Assembly (NCBI GenBank): GCA_022749755.1
Contig: CM040452.1
Location: 310,001 to 374,000, forward strand
Reading direction: 5' to 3'
Length of the DNA: 64,000 bases
Origin: Azadirachta indica
Taxonomy: Eukaryota; Streptophyta; Magnoliopsida; Sapindales; Meliaceae
Both the position numbers and the translations under genes were made by a program. Positions within the stretch are counted from its first letter, which is position 1. Each line of letters starts with the position of its first letter. Below the pieces are notes generated by a model. The model did not search any database, was not told the origin of the DNA, and saw only the letters and a list, made by a program, of their open reading frames with translations. Below are positions 1 through 12,389 of this stretch, in pieces.

Positions 1-790
1 GGCCTCGTCAATCATTTTCCCCATTAAAGTACCTCATGTTGCTGCATCGATAAGTGTTCGTATTGAACCACCCAAATCATTATAGAAAATCTGCACTTGA
101 AGCTATTTAGGTAAGCCACGGTATGGGCATCTTCTCTCATATCATATCCTTGTACCTTTCCTAAGCTTCATATAGTGATTCCATTTTGCGTTGGGCGAAT
201 GTAGTGATATCATTCTGTAGCTTTGCCGTTTTTGCAGGTGGGAAGAACTTCATCGAGAATTTTTATGCCAAGTCATCAAAAATGGTGATAGTATCCAGTT
301 GAAGTGAACTCAACTAGCTCTTCGCCTTATCCCTCTGTGAAAATGGAAATAATCTCAACTTTACCGCATTTTTCGACATGCAATTATGTTTGAAAGTGTC
401 ACAATTCTCCAAGTAATTTGCAATGTGAGTGTTCAAGTCTTCATGTGCTAATCCATTAAATTGAACTAAGGTTTGGATTATCTGAATGCTGGTTAGTTTG
501 ATTTCACAATTATTGGCATGAATGGCTAGTCTCCTTATGTTGGTCAAAGCTCTATTAATTGTTGGGATAACATATTCTCTCAAAGCGTGTTGGTCTTTAG
601 CCCCAATATTATCTCCAAAATTTTGTTCCACAGTACAAGTTTGCGATCGTCTTGTTGCTTCTTTTTTCTTCTTTCTATTCATTCGATAACTTCTCTCAAT
701 TTCAAAATCGAAAGATATTAAGACACTACTCCAAACTTTTCTCATGCACCAAAGGAACCACTTGCATTGAAAACAAAAATTAAACTTCAA
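1..790 (-). mobile_element. Ty3/gypsy gag remnant
   Basis: The minus strand encodes a retrotransposon gag N-terminal region. From about 590 down to 300 it reads in one frame through family-typical phrases such as LREYVIPTINRAL, IHANNCEIK, FNGLAHEDLNTHI and LRLFPFSQRDKAK. Below 300 the same gag continues to the left edge but is broken by stop codons. A short leader (about 790-860) separates it from a flanking LTR on the right and contains, on the minus strand, the TTTTTGGCGCTGTTGCC type of sequence seen just inside the LTR of Athila/Tat-type gypsy elements. The pol part lies outside the window. This is a dead copy; assignment to a lineage within gypsy is inference. Confidence 0.8.
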
Positions 791-860
791 ACTAAATCCA
801 AGATCAACCCAATTTGATATTAAAAGAACTTAATACTCTTTGGCAACAGCGCCAAAAACT

Positions 861-2308
861 TGTTGCAGAACTTTGATGAATGCAAGTATACGTTGTTGCA
901 AACAAGTAATATAGGGAGAGTAGAGTATCGCTCCCACGACGAGTATGAGCCAATTAATTATCAAAAATAGTTTTTCTTAAATTTATTTAAAGAATTGAAA
1001 AATGATATGGTGTAAAATTAAAAGAAATTAACCTGAGTAAATTTAATGCACAAAATGTAAAGGGATTGCCAATGAGAGCAATATTTATGGCTAATGATTT
1101 AACTCAATTTACTCACACTTAGTTCTTTAAGTTATGTTATTCTGATGAACCCCTATGTTGCTAGTTGATTATTCTAACCTATTTGACTATCTTTCTTGAG
1201 ATCAATTGAATTTATTTATAGTTTACGTGCTTATTATATCTCTATGTAAATAAAAAATAAATAAAAATGCATTACGAATAGTAATGATCATTGAACCTAC
1301 TAAATAAACAATATTAATACATCTCTGCTTAATATCCAATTTGTGGTGTTTATCAGTTCATCTAAACACAATAAATATTTCTCAATACTCATTGGTCTAT
1401 AAATCAATTAATCAATGGCCAATTAATTAATCATATTAAGTTCTTAATAAACACGCAACATAGTATATTAATAAAAAGTAACACAAAAATTAGAACATGA
1501 TGTTTTCAAAAGATTAAACCTTTGCCTTAAGTATTAAATTTAGCAACTCATAAAAAAGGAGTTCACAATCAACATTCTCAAGTTCAATCATCCTCAACAA
1601 ATTCAAAAATTCGCAAACGCTAAATTTAATACAATAAATAAGATAAGAGTATAGAGATAAATTAAGTTAGAGAGCTATTTCTTCCCAATCTTCTCTTGCT
1701 TTCTTCCCAAATAACTCTCTCTCTAGCTTCTCTCTATCTACATCTTCCTTTTTTTTTTTTTCCAAATTCTTCCCTTTCCAAAAGTGTCTACCTTCTTCCC
1801 CAAACCTCCAAAATATATAACCCTAAGTTTTCCTAAATGAAGCCATCCAAAAGTCATCCAAGGGTTGAAATTTAGCCCAAAAAAGACGTCCACACAAACT
1901 TATCGAGCACAAGAGCGCTCAAACGGCTCGGTAGCGTGGTACAATCAGCAGGTATGGCATGGCCGTACTACTTAATGGCGCGGTAACACCACATATTCTG
2001 CCCATGCACATAATGCATGGCGTCGTCATGCCATGCACAACTCTTCTCCATATATTTGAAATTTTTGCAATTTGGTCCCTATGGCTTTGCAGTTTAATCC
2101 TCGACTGTTTTGCATTTTGGTCCTTGCTTTTCTTGCAATTTGGACCCTGAACATTTTCTTTTTCAAATCGAATTCACTTTAAATGGCTAATTTTCTCATT
2201 TTCTGTACAATGCTAACAAAACACATCAAGTAGTAATAAGGCTTGAGAATTAAACAAATCAATCAAGTTTAAGAGTGAATGATAAGCATGTGTTTTATGC
2301 ACTTATCA
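861..2308 (-). repeat. Gypsy 5' LTR (minus-strand element)
   Basis: This long terminal repeat belongs to the gag remnant on its left. On the minus strand it begins TGATAAGTGCATAAAACAC (plus-strand end at about 2308) and ends ...CAACA next to the gag leader (plus-strand TGTTGCAG at 861), so it has the expected TG...CA termini. Length is about 1.45 kb. It holds no protein-coding content; the small open frame at 1959-2150 lies in the unique LTR sequence and is not a gene. The boundaries come from terminal motifs only. Confidence 0.65.
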
Positions 2309-3326
2309 ACTTTCAACTTAGTCACGCTCTATCTGATTATAGTACATTTTGGACCGTCTGAGCTATGTTGAAAGGGAGCATAGGTGTTTAGTTTAGGTTT
2401 CTCTACCAATTGTTTAGAATAATGGCTATTTTGGACAGCAAAGGACTCTAAATTTAGAAATGTACAAAACATAAATATTGTAAATCTATTTGAAAGCTTT
2501 CTACGTATGATTTTTAATACGTATTTAGGAAGATAAGGCGAAGATACGAAATCATGTTAAGCTAGCCCTAAGATGCAATTGAGTTCTATTGAAGTCCGAT
2601 TTTGACCTAATACATATGTGAATTGGTTTAAACTTTAATTTGCACTTTTATGAAGAAATGATTCCATGTTCTTAAGGCCCTAGAATTGTATCAATTGATG
2701 TTTTGAATTAAAAATATGCTCATTATATGAAACTTATACAAAACCAATTATTAAGTTCAACTCTTATTTTAGAATTCATATAAAGAAAAATGCTTAACTT
2801 TGGGGAAGTTAATAACATTCTTAAGTGTAAAATCATAATATTTCTCTTGATAAATTTACACTTTTAAACATTTATCACTTGCCTCTAAGAAAATTATGAA
2901 ACTTTTAATTCTATCCAAATCCAACCATTCATTATCATCTAAAGGTTGAAAGTTGGCTTTGGGACATCATTCAACTCGTAAAGAGCCGTGGGCACACTCT
3001 TGTTGCTGTATGTATGGCATAGGCACTCTTTGGGGTGGCATGAGTGTGCCACACTTGCTAGTCACAGGGTAAAAAGCCTTTTGATGGCCTTGGGTGGCAT
3101 GATCGTGCCATGGTTGTTGTTCAAGGCCTCTTCTTTGTTTCTTCTTCCTTTGCTTCTCTCATTTTCCCTCTTTTAATGCTAAACTCTATACAAAATTTAT
3201 TTTCTTGCCTTCTTGCACAAAAGCACAAAAATTCATTAGATAACAATTAAGCTTGAGGATTTTCACAAATATTCAAGTTTAGAAATAGAAGATTCATAAG
3301 TAAAATACTCACTTATCAAACACCCT
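2309..3326 (-). repeat. Second gypsy LTR, probable 3' LTR
   Basis: At 3326 the minus strand shows a purine-rich tract (GTTTGAGGGTGTT) followed by TGATAAGTGAG, the same LTR start as in the neighbouring LTR. This marks the junction between internal domain (to the right) and a 3' LTR (to the left). The stretch 2960-3120 repeats the 'GGCATG..GTGCCA' style of the other LTR at a similar distance from its start. The far end is not clear; 2309-2940 may be LTR or flank. Confidence 0.5.
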
Positions 3327-4740
3327 CAAACTTAAAATATTGACTTGTCCTTAAGCATACAATATGATGAGGCATAAAGAAGAGAAAGAGAAAGTGGGAA
3401 ATGCACAATCATAAGGTACAAGATGAAAAACATAAGTTTCAGCATATTTTTTTAGTGTAAACTTCAAGCCTCAAAAATTAAGAATCATGGTAATTTGAGG
3501 AAATCTTCAAAACATTGACTTTTTTGTTTGGAATTTTAATTTGACTGTCAAATTTATTCAACTAAAGATTTATTGTGTAAGTGTGTGACTGGCAAATCAT
3601 ACTTAACCATCCTTTGACTCAAATCGGTTTGAACCTCTAGACCATTAAATATTTTGAATTCAATATGCTTGCTTTTTAGACTACTCTCTACTAATACAGA
3701 TAAACACATCATTAAAGATCATTAGGATTTAATTTAGCTTGTATTGTTAGGCTAGTGCTAAAGTACAATAATGGATATAATAATGAAGTTCAAGCACCCT
3801 AAGCACATCAACCATTCTAGGATCTTCTAGTAAAGCTCTTTATTTTGTTGCAAAGAACACCCAAATCTTGTAACATATTTCCTTGAACCACTCTTTTATT
3901 TAAAAGTTTTTATATACATTGAGTTGCTACACCCTCAAACTCTTTTCATTGCATTAACGGTTATAGGTGAATAAGTGAGAAAGTGATTAGCTATTTGCAA
4001 AGAAATAGTAGTAGGCTTCACTTCACCAAGGCCTTATTTTTATAAGACCAAAAATGGCATAAGATTGATGCTTGCTCCTAAATCACACAAAGCCTTCTCA
4101 AAGTTAGACTTGTCAATGGTACATAGGATTGTGAAACTACTCGAGTTCTTCCCCTTTTTAGATAGTTCTTCTTAAAAGATAGAACTATACTCTTTCATAA
4201 GCTTCACTGTCTCATACTCCTCCAAACAATACTTCTTTAACATTACTTCTTTAATGGACTTTACATAATTAGGCATTTGTTCCAAAGCATCCACAAATGG
4301 AATTTTGATGTGGATCTTCTTAAAAATCTAAAGAAACTTAGAGAATTAAGCATCCAAATTCTTCTTTTGAAATCTTTGTGGAAATGGCAAGTGGATTATC
4401 TGGAAATGAGATAGAATTAAGCTTTGATGTTACTATTGGTGGTCCGATTACATCTTCTTTTACTTTCTCGTCAATTACCTTAGGCTTAGGTGCTTGAACT
4501 TCTTCACCACTCCTAAGAGTTATAGTCTTGCAATGGTCCTTTGGATTAGTGTTCGTGTCACTTGAAAATTTTCTAGATGATTGGCCTTTGATTGAATTTG
4601 TAACTTGGCCAATTTATATCTCCAAGGACTTCATAGAAGCATTCATGCTGGTGCAATTAGTCTTAATGTTGTCTAATGTTACCAATTTGCAATGCAAGTG
4701 CATACTCTTATAACAAGCGACATATTGATAAATTAAGATT
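3327..4740 (-). mobile_element. Gypsy internal remnant with protease
   Basis: The minus strand at about 4170-4020 encodes a retropepsin region: SSFTILCTIDKSNFEKA, then CDLGASINLMPF. The active-site DTGAS/DSGAS is here DLGAS. It is followed by two stop codons. Upstream on the minus strand (about 4330-4200) is the end of gag (IPFVDALEQMPNYVKS, VMLKKYCLEEYETVKL). Reverse transcriptase, RNase H and integrase are missing: the protease lies only about 0.7 kb from the polypurine tract and LTR at 3326, so pol has been deleted. 3345-4000 is the usual non-coding 3' part. The right edge abuts the assembly gap. Confidence 0.75.
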
Positions 4741-4771
4741 GTCCCCATAGAGATTTGTAACTAACTGTTTT

Positions 4772-4871
4772 NNNNNNNNNNNNNNNNNNNNNNNNNNNNN
4801 NNNNNNNNNNNNNNNNNNNNNNNNNNNNNNNNNNNNNNNNNNNNNNNNNNNNNNNNNNNNNNNNNNNNNNN
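4772..4871. other. Assembly gap (100 N)
   Basis: Exactly 100 undetermined bases, the conventional filler for a gap of unknown size. It interrupts a P450 reading frame; gypsy sequence lies on the other side. Confidence 0.98.
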
Positions 4872-5535
4872 TAGGTCTGCAACATTAGCACCGACAACTA
4901 ATCTCATAACTTCCTCCATTATCGAAATGAATATTTCCCGGTCTGTGCATTTGTTGCCAAAGGCTGCTTTTGAAGTGATATCATGTGATAACGAGAACAA
5001 TTTATCAGTAAGGTTAATCACTGATCCTGATTTTGAAGCAATCCAACTAATGAGATTCGACACTTCTTGTTCTCTTATTGATCGAAAAGACTGGACTTTT
5101 TTCATGCTTAAAACCTCCATTACAGCGATTTTCCTTAGTTCTCTCCATTGATCCCCGTATGGAGTGAAGAGCATACCACTAGAATTATATGTTATGACTT
5201 TTCCTGCTAACGTTTGAACCCTTGAAGAAAAAGATAATATCATGAGTTTTCAGCACTTCTTTGGCAAATTCTGCTGATGAGACAACAATAGTGGGAATTT
5301 CTCCGATTTGTAAGTACATTAGGGGTCCATACTTGTTTGCTAAGTTTCTTAGTTGATGCTGAGGAAGTGAGCCAACAAGCTGATGCAAGTTTCCAATTAT
5401 AGGTAATTTCCATGGCCCTGGGGGTAGATTTAGAGATCTTTCACTGCCCTTGAATCTTTTCGCTATTTTCAGGACCATGAAAACAAAAAGAAGAAAGGTA
5501 ACAAGCATTGGGAAGGAGGATAATACCAACTCCAT
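4872..5535 (-). pseudogene. Cytochrome P450, CYP71D-like, 5' part
   Basis: N-terminal part of an ER-anchored, haem-thiolate monooxygenase. Starting from ATG at 5535 the protein has a hydrophobic membrane anchor (residues about 5-22), the proline-rich hinge [13 protein letters not shown] (about 37-49), then substrate-recognition-site-1 sequence ([20 protein letters not shown]) and the C-helix WRELRK. A single extra T in a T run near 5242 shifts the frame between THDIIF and [10 protein letters not shown]. Translation continues to SIMEEVMRLVVGANVADL and then meets the gap. The I-helix, ExxR and Cys haem loop are absent from the window. CYP71D enzymes commonly hydroxylate terpenes, which fits the TPS genes nearby. 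The shift could be a true mutation or a homopolymer sequencing error; the truncation could be an assembly artefact. Confidence 0.85.
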
Positions 5536-5811
5536 GATAAACGGAGCTAGAGAAAGAGAACTGTGGATTAGTGAAAGAAAGTTGGGGGCCTGTAAATTGC
5601 AAATGAATTAAATCATATTAATAGCAGCTTAAAATCATGGAATCTCGTATTGAAGTTCTGTATAATCTTTAATGTCAAATCAATGAGGAATTATTCCACA
5701 TACTAGCTGGATATAGAATATCTCCAAATCAAATAATAATGCATACGATTTGCTTGCATAGAATATTCAACGAAAATCCATGAACAAGCATCTTGTCACA
5801 TGCAATCACTT

Positions 5812-5819
5812 TATTTATA
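5812..5819 (-). promoter_or_regulatory. Candidate TATA box of the P450
   Basis: Minus-strand TATAAATA about 280 bp upstream of the P450 ATG. The spacing implies a rather long 5' UTR, so this is tentative. Confidence 0.3.
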
Positions 5820-5880
5820 AAGAGAAAACCTTCAAGTATTTGTTTAATTAACACGAGTCTTTTCCATTATCATCTTTATT

Positions 5881-7017
5881 TTGTTGATTGCAATGTACAC
5901 CATTTCAATATCAGTCTCCAACTTGGCTAGGTTACAAATGGATGAAGTTATAGTTAAGCAAAGATTAAAAGAAACTAAAAAATAGAGATATTGTAATATA
6001 TCTTCTAGGTTATTAGAGTGTGTTGAATATTTCTAAATTTTGAGAAAATAGTAAGGTATCCGTTGACTTAACTTTAACCCATTGAACCTATTAAAATATT
6101 ATAAATACCTAAAAAAATTTGGTGTAACGTATATCTTAGTGTTAATAGTTTTAAAATTACATATTTAAATCTCAATCCATCATCTGATAACATCCTTTTG
6201 GATCTCATTAAGGCCAAAAAGGTATTTTTACGTTTGATTGGTTGTGAGCCTTTTGGTGCCTAAGCGTTGAACACACATTTTGCATTCTTTTTCTCACCCA
6301 AAAGCAGCAAAACAAACAATGGAATGATATTAGAAAAAATAAAATATTGTAATGATTGAATTGGACGTATATGAATAAATTAATAACATGAGATTTTTTA
6401 CATAGGCTAAAATAATAATTCAATATAGATTAAGAAATAAACTAATATAAACTAAGAAACCAAACCAAATTAGGTAATACTAATACTAGTTTGATAAGAA
6501 ACATCCTTTTTTGTTTTTCTAATATATTTAATGAAACTTACTAAATAGGAAAGATCTATTATACTTTTTAAAATTAGTTTTTTAGAAAATATTAATACAT
6601 TATTGTGGCAGTATTGTGGTTGTTGCTATAAAGTTTTGAGTTTTTTAGAAAATATTGATACTTTTTAAAATATTTTATATTATATATGCCTTAATTTTGT
6701 TAATTGGTTCCTGAATTTTTTAGTCATTTATTTATTTTTGTTGCTCTGTAAGTATTTATAAGCAAACACGAATAAATGAGCTTAAAAATGCATTTGAATA
6801 TTTACTTATTTTTAACAGAAATTTCAGTAAATTATTATTTTACCCCTTGGATCCAAATTCGGCTGCAAATTTTACGGGTTTAAGTTGGGCCTAAGTTAAT
6901 ATTGAAGAATAAAAATAATAATATTCTAACCAATCAAATATTTGAAATTAAATAAGAGAATATCTTGTTATTTTCTCAAAATTAAGGGTATCTAATACAG
7001 TCAACAAAAAAATTTTC
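5881..7017. other. AT-rich intergenic DNA
   Basis: No coding similarity recognised on either strand. Low-complexity A/T tracts only. Confidence 0.6.
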
Positions 7018-7930
7018 TCATTTTTTTTAATTCAAAAATTAAAATTAAAAAAATGGATGAAAATTAAAAATTATGTGTGTCTTCAATGTCCTTCCTATTT
7101 TTTTTCTATTTTTCTCTATTTTAACTTCTTAACGGCAACACAAAATCCACGAATCCACAAAATGTAAATGTTTCCTGGCTTTAAGCAACTAAAGTTTTGC
7201 AACATTATATATATCTTTCGTTTGGTTGCAAATATCAAAAGAAGAGTGGTGCTCTGGGAATTTGTGAAACAACATTTTTATTTGCATTTCAATTTATTTG
7301 GAAATTGAATCGACTGAATTGGCAAATAGACAATGACCACAGTGGTCGGCATTTGGTGAGCAATTTTTTAATTTTGGATCCCAACGTCATATCAGTAATA
7401 TATAAACTTCAATTTGCACGTATTATATGTATGCGTGTGTATATATATTCAGCTGGCAAATGATAAGATGCCTCATCAATCAGAACATCTATTATAAGAT
7501 TAGAGTTAAGAGTGAGTTAAGAGTGACAATATTAAACTAATAATTGAAATCGTTTTTGTTTATAAATCAATTGTTTGCATGCAGTGACAAGATGCTTTTT
7601 AGACGAATAATTGATCAAATTTCCCCTATGCAGACAAAAGATATATTTTTATTCCCACAAAGATCTAAACTTAGCCTATAAATAAGGCTCTATTTAAGGT
7701 ACTTACAGATCATTATATTCCTATATATCCAGTTAGCAAATGATAAGATGCTTCAATGCTTTAATTTAAACAGAATTATGAAGACATTAATTCACTCCTT
7801 ATTGAAACTATTAATTGGTTATAACTGATAATAATAATTTTTTACTCCTATAAAAGATCTAATGTTAGCCTCCTATAAATAAGGCTCCATTTAGGCTACT
7901 TGACCATGTATTGGCTTTTGCTCCATTAAT
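7018..7930 (+). promoter_or_regulatory. Orphan terpene-synthase-type promoter
   Basis: This stretch closely matches the 5' flank of TPS3 (48620-49370) in the same order: a T-rich tract, GGCAACACAAAAT, the 'GTTTGGTTGCAAA...AAGAAGAGTGGT' block, ATTTTTATTTGCATTTCAAT, GTCGGCATTTGGTGAGCA, CCCAACGTCATA.CAGTAATA, then the TATA region and TTGGCTTTTGCTC. It stops matching at about 7930, just where the transcribed leader would start. The last part is tandemly duplicated: GCAAATGATAAGATG occurs at 7456 and 7736, and TATAAATAAGGCTC at 7677 and 7874. No TPS exons follow; copia debris does. Confidence 0.7.
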
Positions 7931-8469
7931 TAAAATACATTAAAAATAAAAGAGTGATAAAAATAATTATTATATCTCTACAAAAATATGTGATTAAATT
8001 TATAAGTTTTTATACAGTTTTTTTAAAAAAATTTATTTCAACAAGGAAAAGGATAATATATCATAAATAAAAATATTAATCATTTAAAAAAAATAAAAAA
8101 AAAGAAACGAAGTTAGGAAAGATGAAAAGGGGAGCTGAGAAAAAATAGGCTAGTTAAGTGTGTATGTATATTTTGTACTTTTATATGTTATGGATATAAT
8201 TCTGTATACTGTAAACTAATTCTTATATTTAAAATATTATTATATTACCTTTATAGATTCGATAATATTTTAGTAAATTAGAATGCAAATTCATAATTCT
8301 AATCCATTGTGAGAGAATTAGAGATTTTTCAATCTAGTTTGATTCATGAAACAAATTCACAAAAAAATTAAATTGAATTAGATTGGACTAGATTAGATTA
8401 TGAACACCTCTACTACACTATAATACAATCAAGGACTAAAATGTTACATCAAAGGTACTATATTTCATG
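7931..8469. other. AT-rich intergenic DNA
   Basis: No gene recognised. Sequence is dominated by A/T runs and leads into the copia fragment. Confidence 0.55.
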
Positions 8470-8950
8470 GAATGCATTTCTCCACACATTCCACTCTCCA
8501 ACTTCGTGCTTATTTTGATGCAAATTGGGCCAGAGATCCTACTGATCAATGTTCCACTACTATACTGTGTGCATTTTTAGGTGATTCACTCATTTTCTAG
8601 AGATGTAAGAAGCAATTTGTTATTACATGCTCTAGTGCTGAGGCAGAATATTGTGCCCTTGTTGACACCACTCAAGAAATTATTTGACTTCGCCGACTAA
8701 TACATAATATGAGAGTCTGTTCTGAACATCCTACATCACTTTTTTGTGATAATCATAGTGCTATTCAAATTACTCATAATTATGTTTTTCATGAACGTAC
8801 TAAACATACTGAGACTGATTGTCATTTTATTTACCAGTATAATATACAAGGGCATATCACACTGCATTGAATATCTTCCTCTAATCAACGCTTCCGTGAC
8901 TTGGTTTCCAAACTCAAGCTTGCCTCCATGAAGTCATCTTGAATTTGTGG
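8470..8950 (+). mobile_element. Copia RNase H remnant
   Basis: Plus-strand translation gives the C-terminal RNase H domain of a Ty1/copia polyprotein: LRAYFDANWARDPTD (first catalytic Asp), CSSAEAEYCALVDTTQEII (Glu), FCDNHSAIQITHN (Asp) and HERTKHTETDCHF, then RFRDLVSKLKLASMKSS at the usual end of pol. At least three in-frame stop codons make it inactive. Reverse transcriptase and integrase are not present upstream. The LTR follows directly. Confidence 0.85.
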
Positions 8951-8955
8951 GGGGA

Positions 8956-9167
8956 TGTTAATGTCAAATAATAAGTTCGACAAAGACAGCACCAAAATGT
9001 TCAAGTTCAAAATGTCCTTCACTGGCATTAATTTTTTTCTTCCAAATAGCATGTGCTCCTCCGTAACTAATGGATTGATTCTTTGTGTTTTTATATAAAT
9101 ATGCTTGTAAACATTTTTTTAACTCAAGAAATACAAATTGTTTTTCTTCTAAAAACAACAATAACCA
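8956..9167 (+). repeat. Copia 3' LTR
   Basis: A short (about 210 bp) LTR directly after a G-rich polypurine tract (TGTGGGGGGA). It starts TGTTAATGTC and ends near ACAATAACCA, with a TATA-like TATATAAATATG in the middle. The end is approximate. Confidence 0.6.
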
Positions 9168-9815
9168 AGTTGATTTAGGAGGGAAAAAACTTTATTATGC
9201 TGTAATAAGTTGATTTGGATTCATCACTAATCAGTGGAATGAGCTTATTGTTAACTTAATAAAGCACTTGGGTATGAAATCGTCGTTGAGAGAGACAATG
9301 TGAGAATCCTTATTGAGAAAATCGTTGGGGGAAGCGGCATGGAAGGCAGCATCATCTGACGGTCGATGTGATGGAGATCTGAAGCTAACGCCTCCAAATC
9401 AAATTCCAACAAAAGAGGACCTTGCAACATCGTGTTCACACAATGCACTGCGCATAGCTTTGACTATTGAACCTCGTGTCCGTTGCAAGTTGGCAAGCTG
9501 GATTTGCATGTAGTGAAGAAATCACTTTCCCCCACAGTGTTTCTGTAAACATTTTCCCGTTTTATGCATGTGTTTCTCGAGAAGGAAAAAAAGCAAAATC
9601 ATTTTCAATACGTTTACGGTATAAGATATTATCTTGGTAAACTAAAACAGAAAAAAATTTTTGATAAATAAGAAATCTTTCAATTAAAAAATTTGGTGTC
9701 ATAATTATTTTATAATAAAACATTAGTGATGAAGGGTAATTGAGTATGTACAAGGTTGGGAGTTAGCTGACTAAAAATTTAAAGGAGATAAATAATACAT
9801 TCTTTTTTTTATCCA
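9168..9815. other. Unassigned sequence, partly complex
   Basis: 9240-9530 is less AT-rich than its surroundings and open on both strands for about 65 codons, but neither translation resembles a family I know. It could be a gene or transposon scrap. The rest is AT-rich. Confidence 0.4.
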
Positions 9816-9819
9816 ATTG

Positions 9820-10984
9820 ATACAATATCAAATTTTGGGAAACAAATTTGATAATAATCCCTTAGATAATAATCCATATTGATTCGCCAATTCTTATTAA
9901 TCAAGTTGTTTTCTATGATTAACCATCACAAATCCCTAATTTTTTCACTAACTGCTTCAAGGTCTAGTAAAAACACCTTTTGATAGCTAATCCACTATAT
10001 TCCTATAAAAATTAAAAATATTAAGAATTCATTAAGATTTGTGGATCTCATTTAACGACTACACAAACCATGAAAGGATATTCCTTTCTCTTACATAATC
10101 TATTACATTCAATGTAATGAACTAAACACCTAAACTCCTTCTAATTTCATTATGATTTTCAAATCAAATAAACAGTGATCAATTATTTAGAAGCATTAAA
10201 AATAGTGAAGAGTACTTAATCATAAATGAAAATAAATCATTATTTAACTGAGGAAAATATGAATAAAAATTTCATAGTTAGGCTACATCTTAGTCATAGA
10301 AAAGGAAAAACTAGCAATGAACATAATCTTAAGCATTAAAGAGGAAAAGAAAAGGATGAACTAGTAATAGAGTTGAATAGATCTTGAAATCTTTTTTTTT
10401 TTTTTTTGGTTGCACATCAAGCTCTTTATCTTGTCTTCAATCTCCAAAACACCAGCACCCCCCAAAGAACTAGTTTAAGCTTAAGATCATCTATTTATAT
10501 GCTAGAGTTTAAAAGGAGAAATTTGATAACTTTTGCGCTTTTAAAATTACGAAAATCACGAACCAGTTCTAAGACCTTTATCTGCAGAGCCGCGGCCTTG
10601 AGCCCTAATTCAAAGGATCCTGTAGAGAAGCGGCCTTAAGTCCTAGCACTGAGGCCATTATTTTCTGTCCATCATGCCCACTTTCAGTGCTACGACCTCA
10701 ACTTCCATAGTTGCAACCTTAAGTCTTGGGCTAATCTTGCTGTTAAAGAGCATCAGCGCCGGAACTTGACTTGCTATGGCCTCGGCTCTAAGCTTTGGTT
10801 TCTTCGTTGTGCAATATACGCCATTTTTCTTAACTATCTTCCTATGTTAACTTGAAAGCTCCGCCAATCCTTTTCTATGTAAAATAAATACAAAACACAA
10901 ATAAAAATCTAATAAAGCATAATAAAACTAATAAACTATTGCGCTTAAAAAATTCAATTTATGAGTATAAAACTTGCTTTATCA
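9820..10984 (-). repeat. Gypsy LTR (3' LTR, minus)
   Basis: On the minus strand a purine-rich AGTGTGGG is followed by TGATAAAGCAAG, the start of an Athila/Tat-type LTR, at plus position 10984. To the left runs a long non-coding region whose GC-richer island (10560-10760, with repeated 'CGGCCTTGAG', 'CGGCCTTAAG', 'GACCTCAA' words) and T15 tract resemble LTR leader sequence. The minus-strand 3' end is somewhere near 9820. Very little internal sequence remains on its right (about 10985-11060). Confidence 0.5.
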
Positions 10985-11739
10985 CCCACACTAAAAAAAC
11001 ACACCAAGTTTATTACAAGAATACCTCTATAATTTATAGCCCTCGACATACTCTAACTCAAATTTCTCTTAGTTAGTATTTAGGATTTATGTTTAAAGTC
11101 TAAACATGACTAAAATGTTAATTTAACTAAAATTTGATTCTAATTGATATATACATTTTGTTTTATCTTAAATATCTAAATATAAACGCTAAACTATTTT
11201 TTTATAAAACTAAAAAAATTTGAAACTAATATGTTAAGTTATTAACATAATAAATATTAAGTAATAATTTAAGAATAATATTAATAAATAAAAATATTTA
11301 ATTCATTCAACTTTAAGTTAAAATTTTTAAGTACTAAAAAAATTAAAATTTTAATTTAATTACATTCAAATATTTTTAACAAGTTATCAAATATTAGTTA
11401 AAAAGTAATCACCTCTTCAATATCTAAATAATTTTAATCACACTCTAGTTGAAAAACAAACATGTCCTTAATCTAGCTCCTTTTCTTGAGGAGTTGATAT
11501 TATCCTCATTCAAGTCCTATAATCTTTCTTTATTTTTTTAAATTTCTTCATGATCTTGAAAATTAGGAAGAGGTCTAAAAGACATCGACGAATCTCTAAA
11601 TCTAACTTTCTTATTTAAAACTATGATTCACTTTTATCGTAGTGTAATATTATTAACAATTTAATTAATAATAATTATTATTATAATAACTCTTTATAAC
11701 TAACTTATAAATTATTATTAGACACAATAAACAAATCAA

Positions 11740-12290
11740 TATGGCTCTTTTTTTTTTTTAAAGCAAGCCTTTGATAAGCTAATTCATTAGAATAAAGGGA
11801 GAGTACAGACAAAACAGGGGAGTAACAAAACAAACCCTACAAAACTTCCATAACAAAGGTGGCAATGCAGAATTAAAGATTAAGAAAATCGATAACTTGG
11901 GAACGCATTTGCATTGTGGGATAATAAGCTCAGAAACGTATCAAAAGGAGAAGGCCGCCAGTGTAACGTTTCACATTGCACTCCCAAATTAGTTAGAGCA
12001 TCGGGCAACTGCATTGGTTTCCCGAAAGGTGTGAGAGCATCGAAAGGATATTATAGATGTCAAACGTTTGCAATTCAGCCATCGGTTGTGCAAAGACCAA
12101 GGAAGGCGAAGAGGGTCATTAAACAAAAGATGAAAAACTGGTAGACAGTCACTCTCTAGCCATATGAGAAACCATCCCCGTGCATAAGCAATTTCCACGG
12201 CCATACTGCATGGAAGGCTGTTTGGTGGCCAAACGCAAGTGCAAACCCTCCCAGAAACTGACCATCACCGTTCCGAGATAAGCTCATATA
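11740..12290 (-). mobile_element. LINE 3' fragment with RNase H
   Basis: The minus strand carries a plant LINE RNase H-like domain (RVT_3 type): FLGGFALAFGHQTAFHA, then in another frame MAVEIAYARGW, IWLESDCL, LPWSLHNRWLNC and ISFRCSHTFRETNAVA, then (shifted again) LTNLGVQCETLHW. The frame shifts show decay. A poly-T run at 11749-11759 corresponds to a poly(A) tail on the minus strand. The segment is absent from the duplicate at 46.6-48.9 kb, so it inserted after that duplication or was lost there. No clean target-site duplication was found. Confidence 0.7.
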
Positions 12291-12389
12291 TATGTAAAGA
12301 AATTTTCTCACTCACAGTGTAACTTAAAAGAACTTACAAGTTATTCACACGAGTTAACGTAGTCCATTACAAGATTTCATGCTCCTCGC

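Noticed and set aside
1959..2150. 63-codon plus-strand frame
   Set aside because: Part of a gypsy LTR in the opposite orientation; Leu/Phe-rich from TTTGG/CTT repeats.
4927..5151. Plus-strand open frame opposite the P450
   Set aside because: It is the antisense shadow of the conserved P450 frame.
9251..9513. Overlapping open frames on both strands in a less AT-rich patch
   Set aside because: Neither translation shows a known motif; kept only as unassigned sequence.
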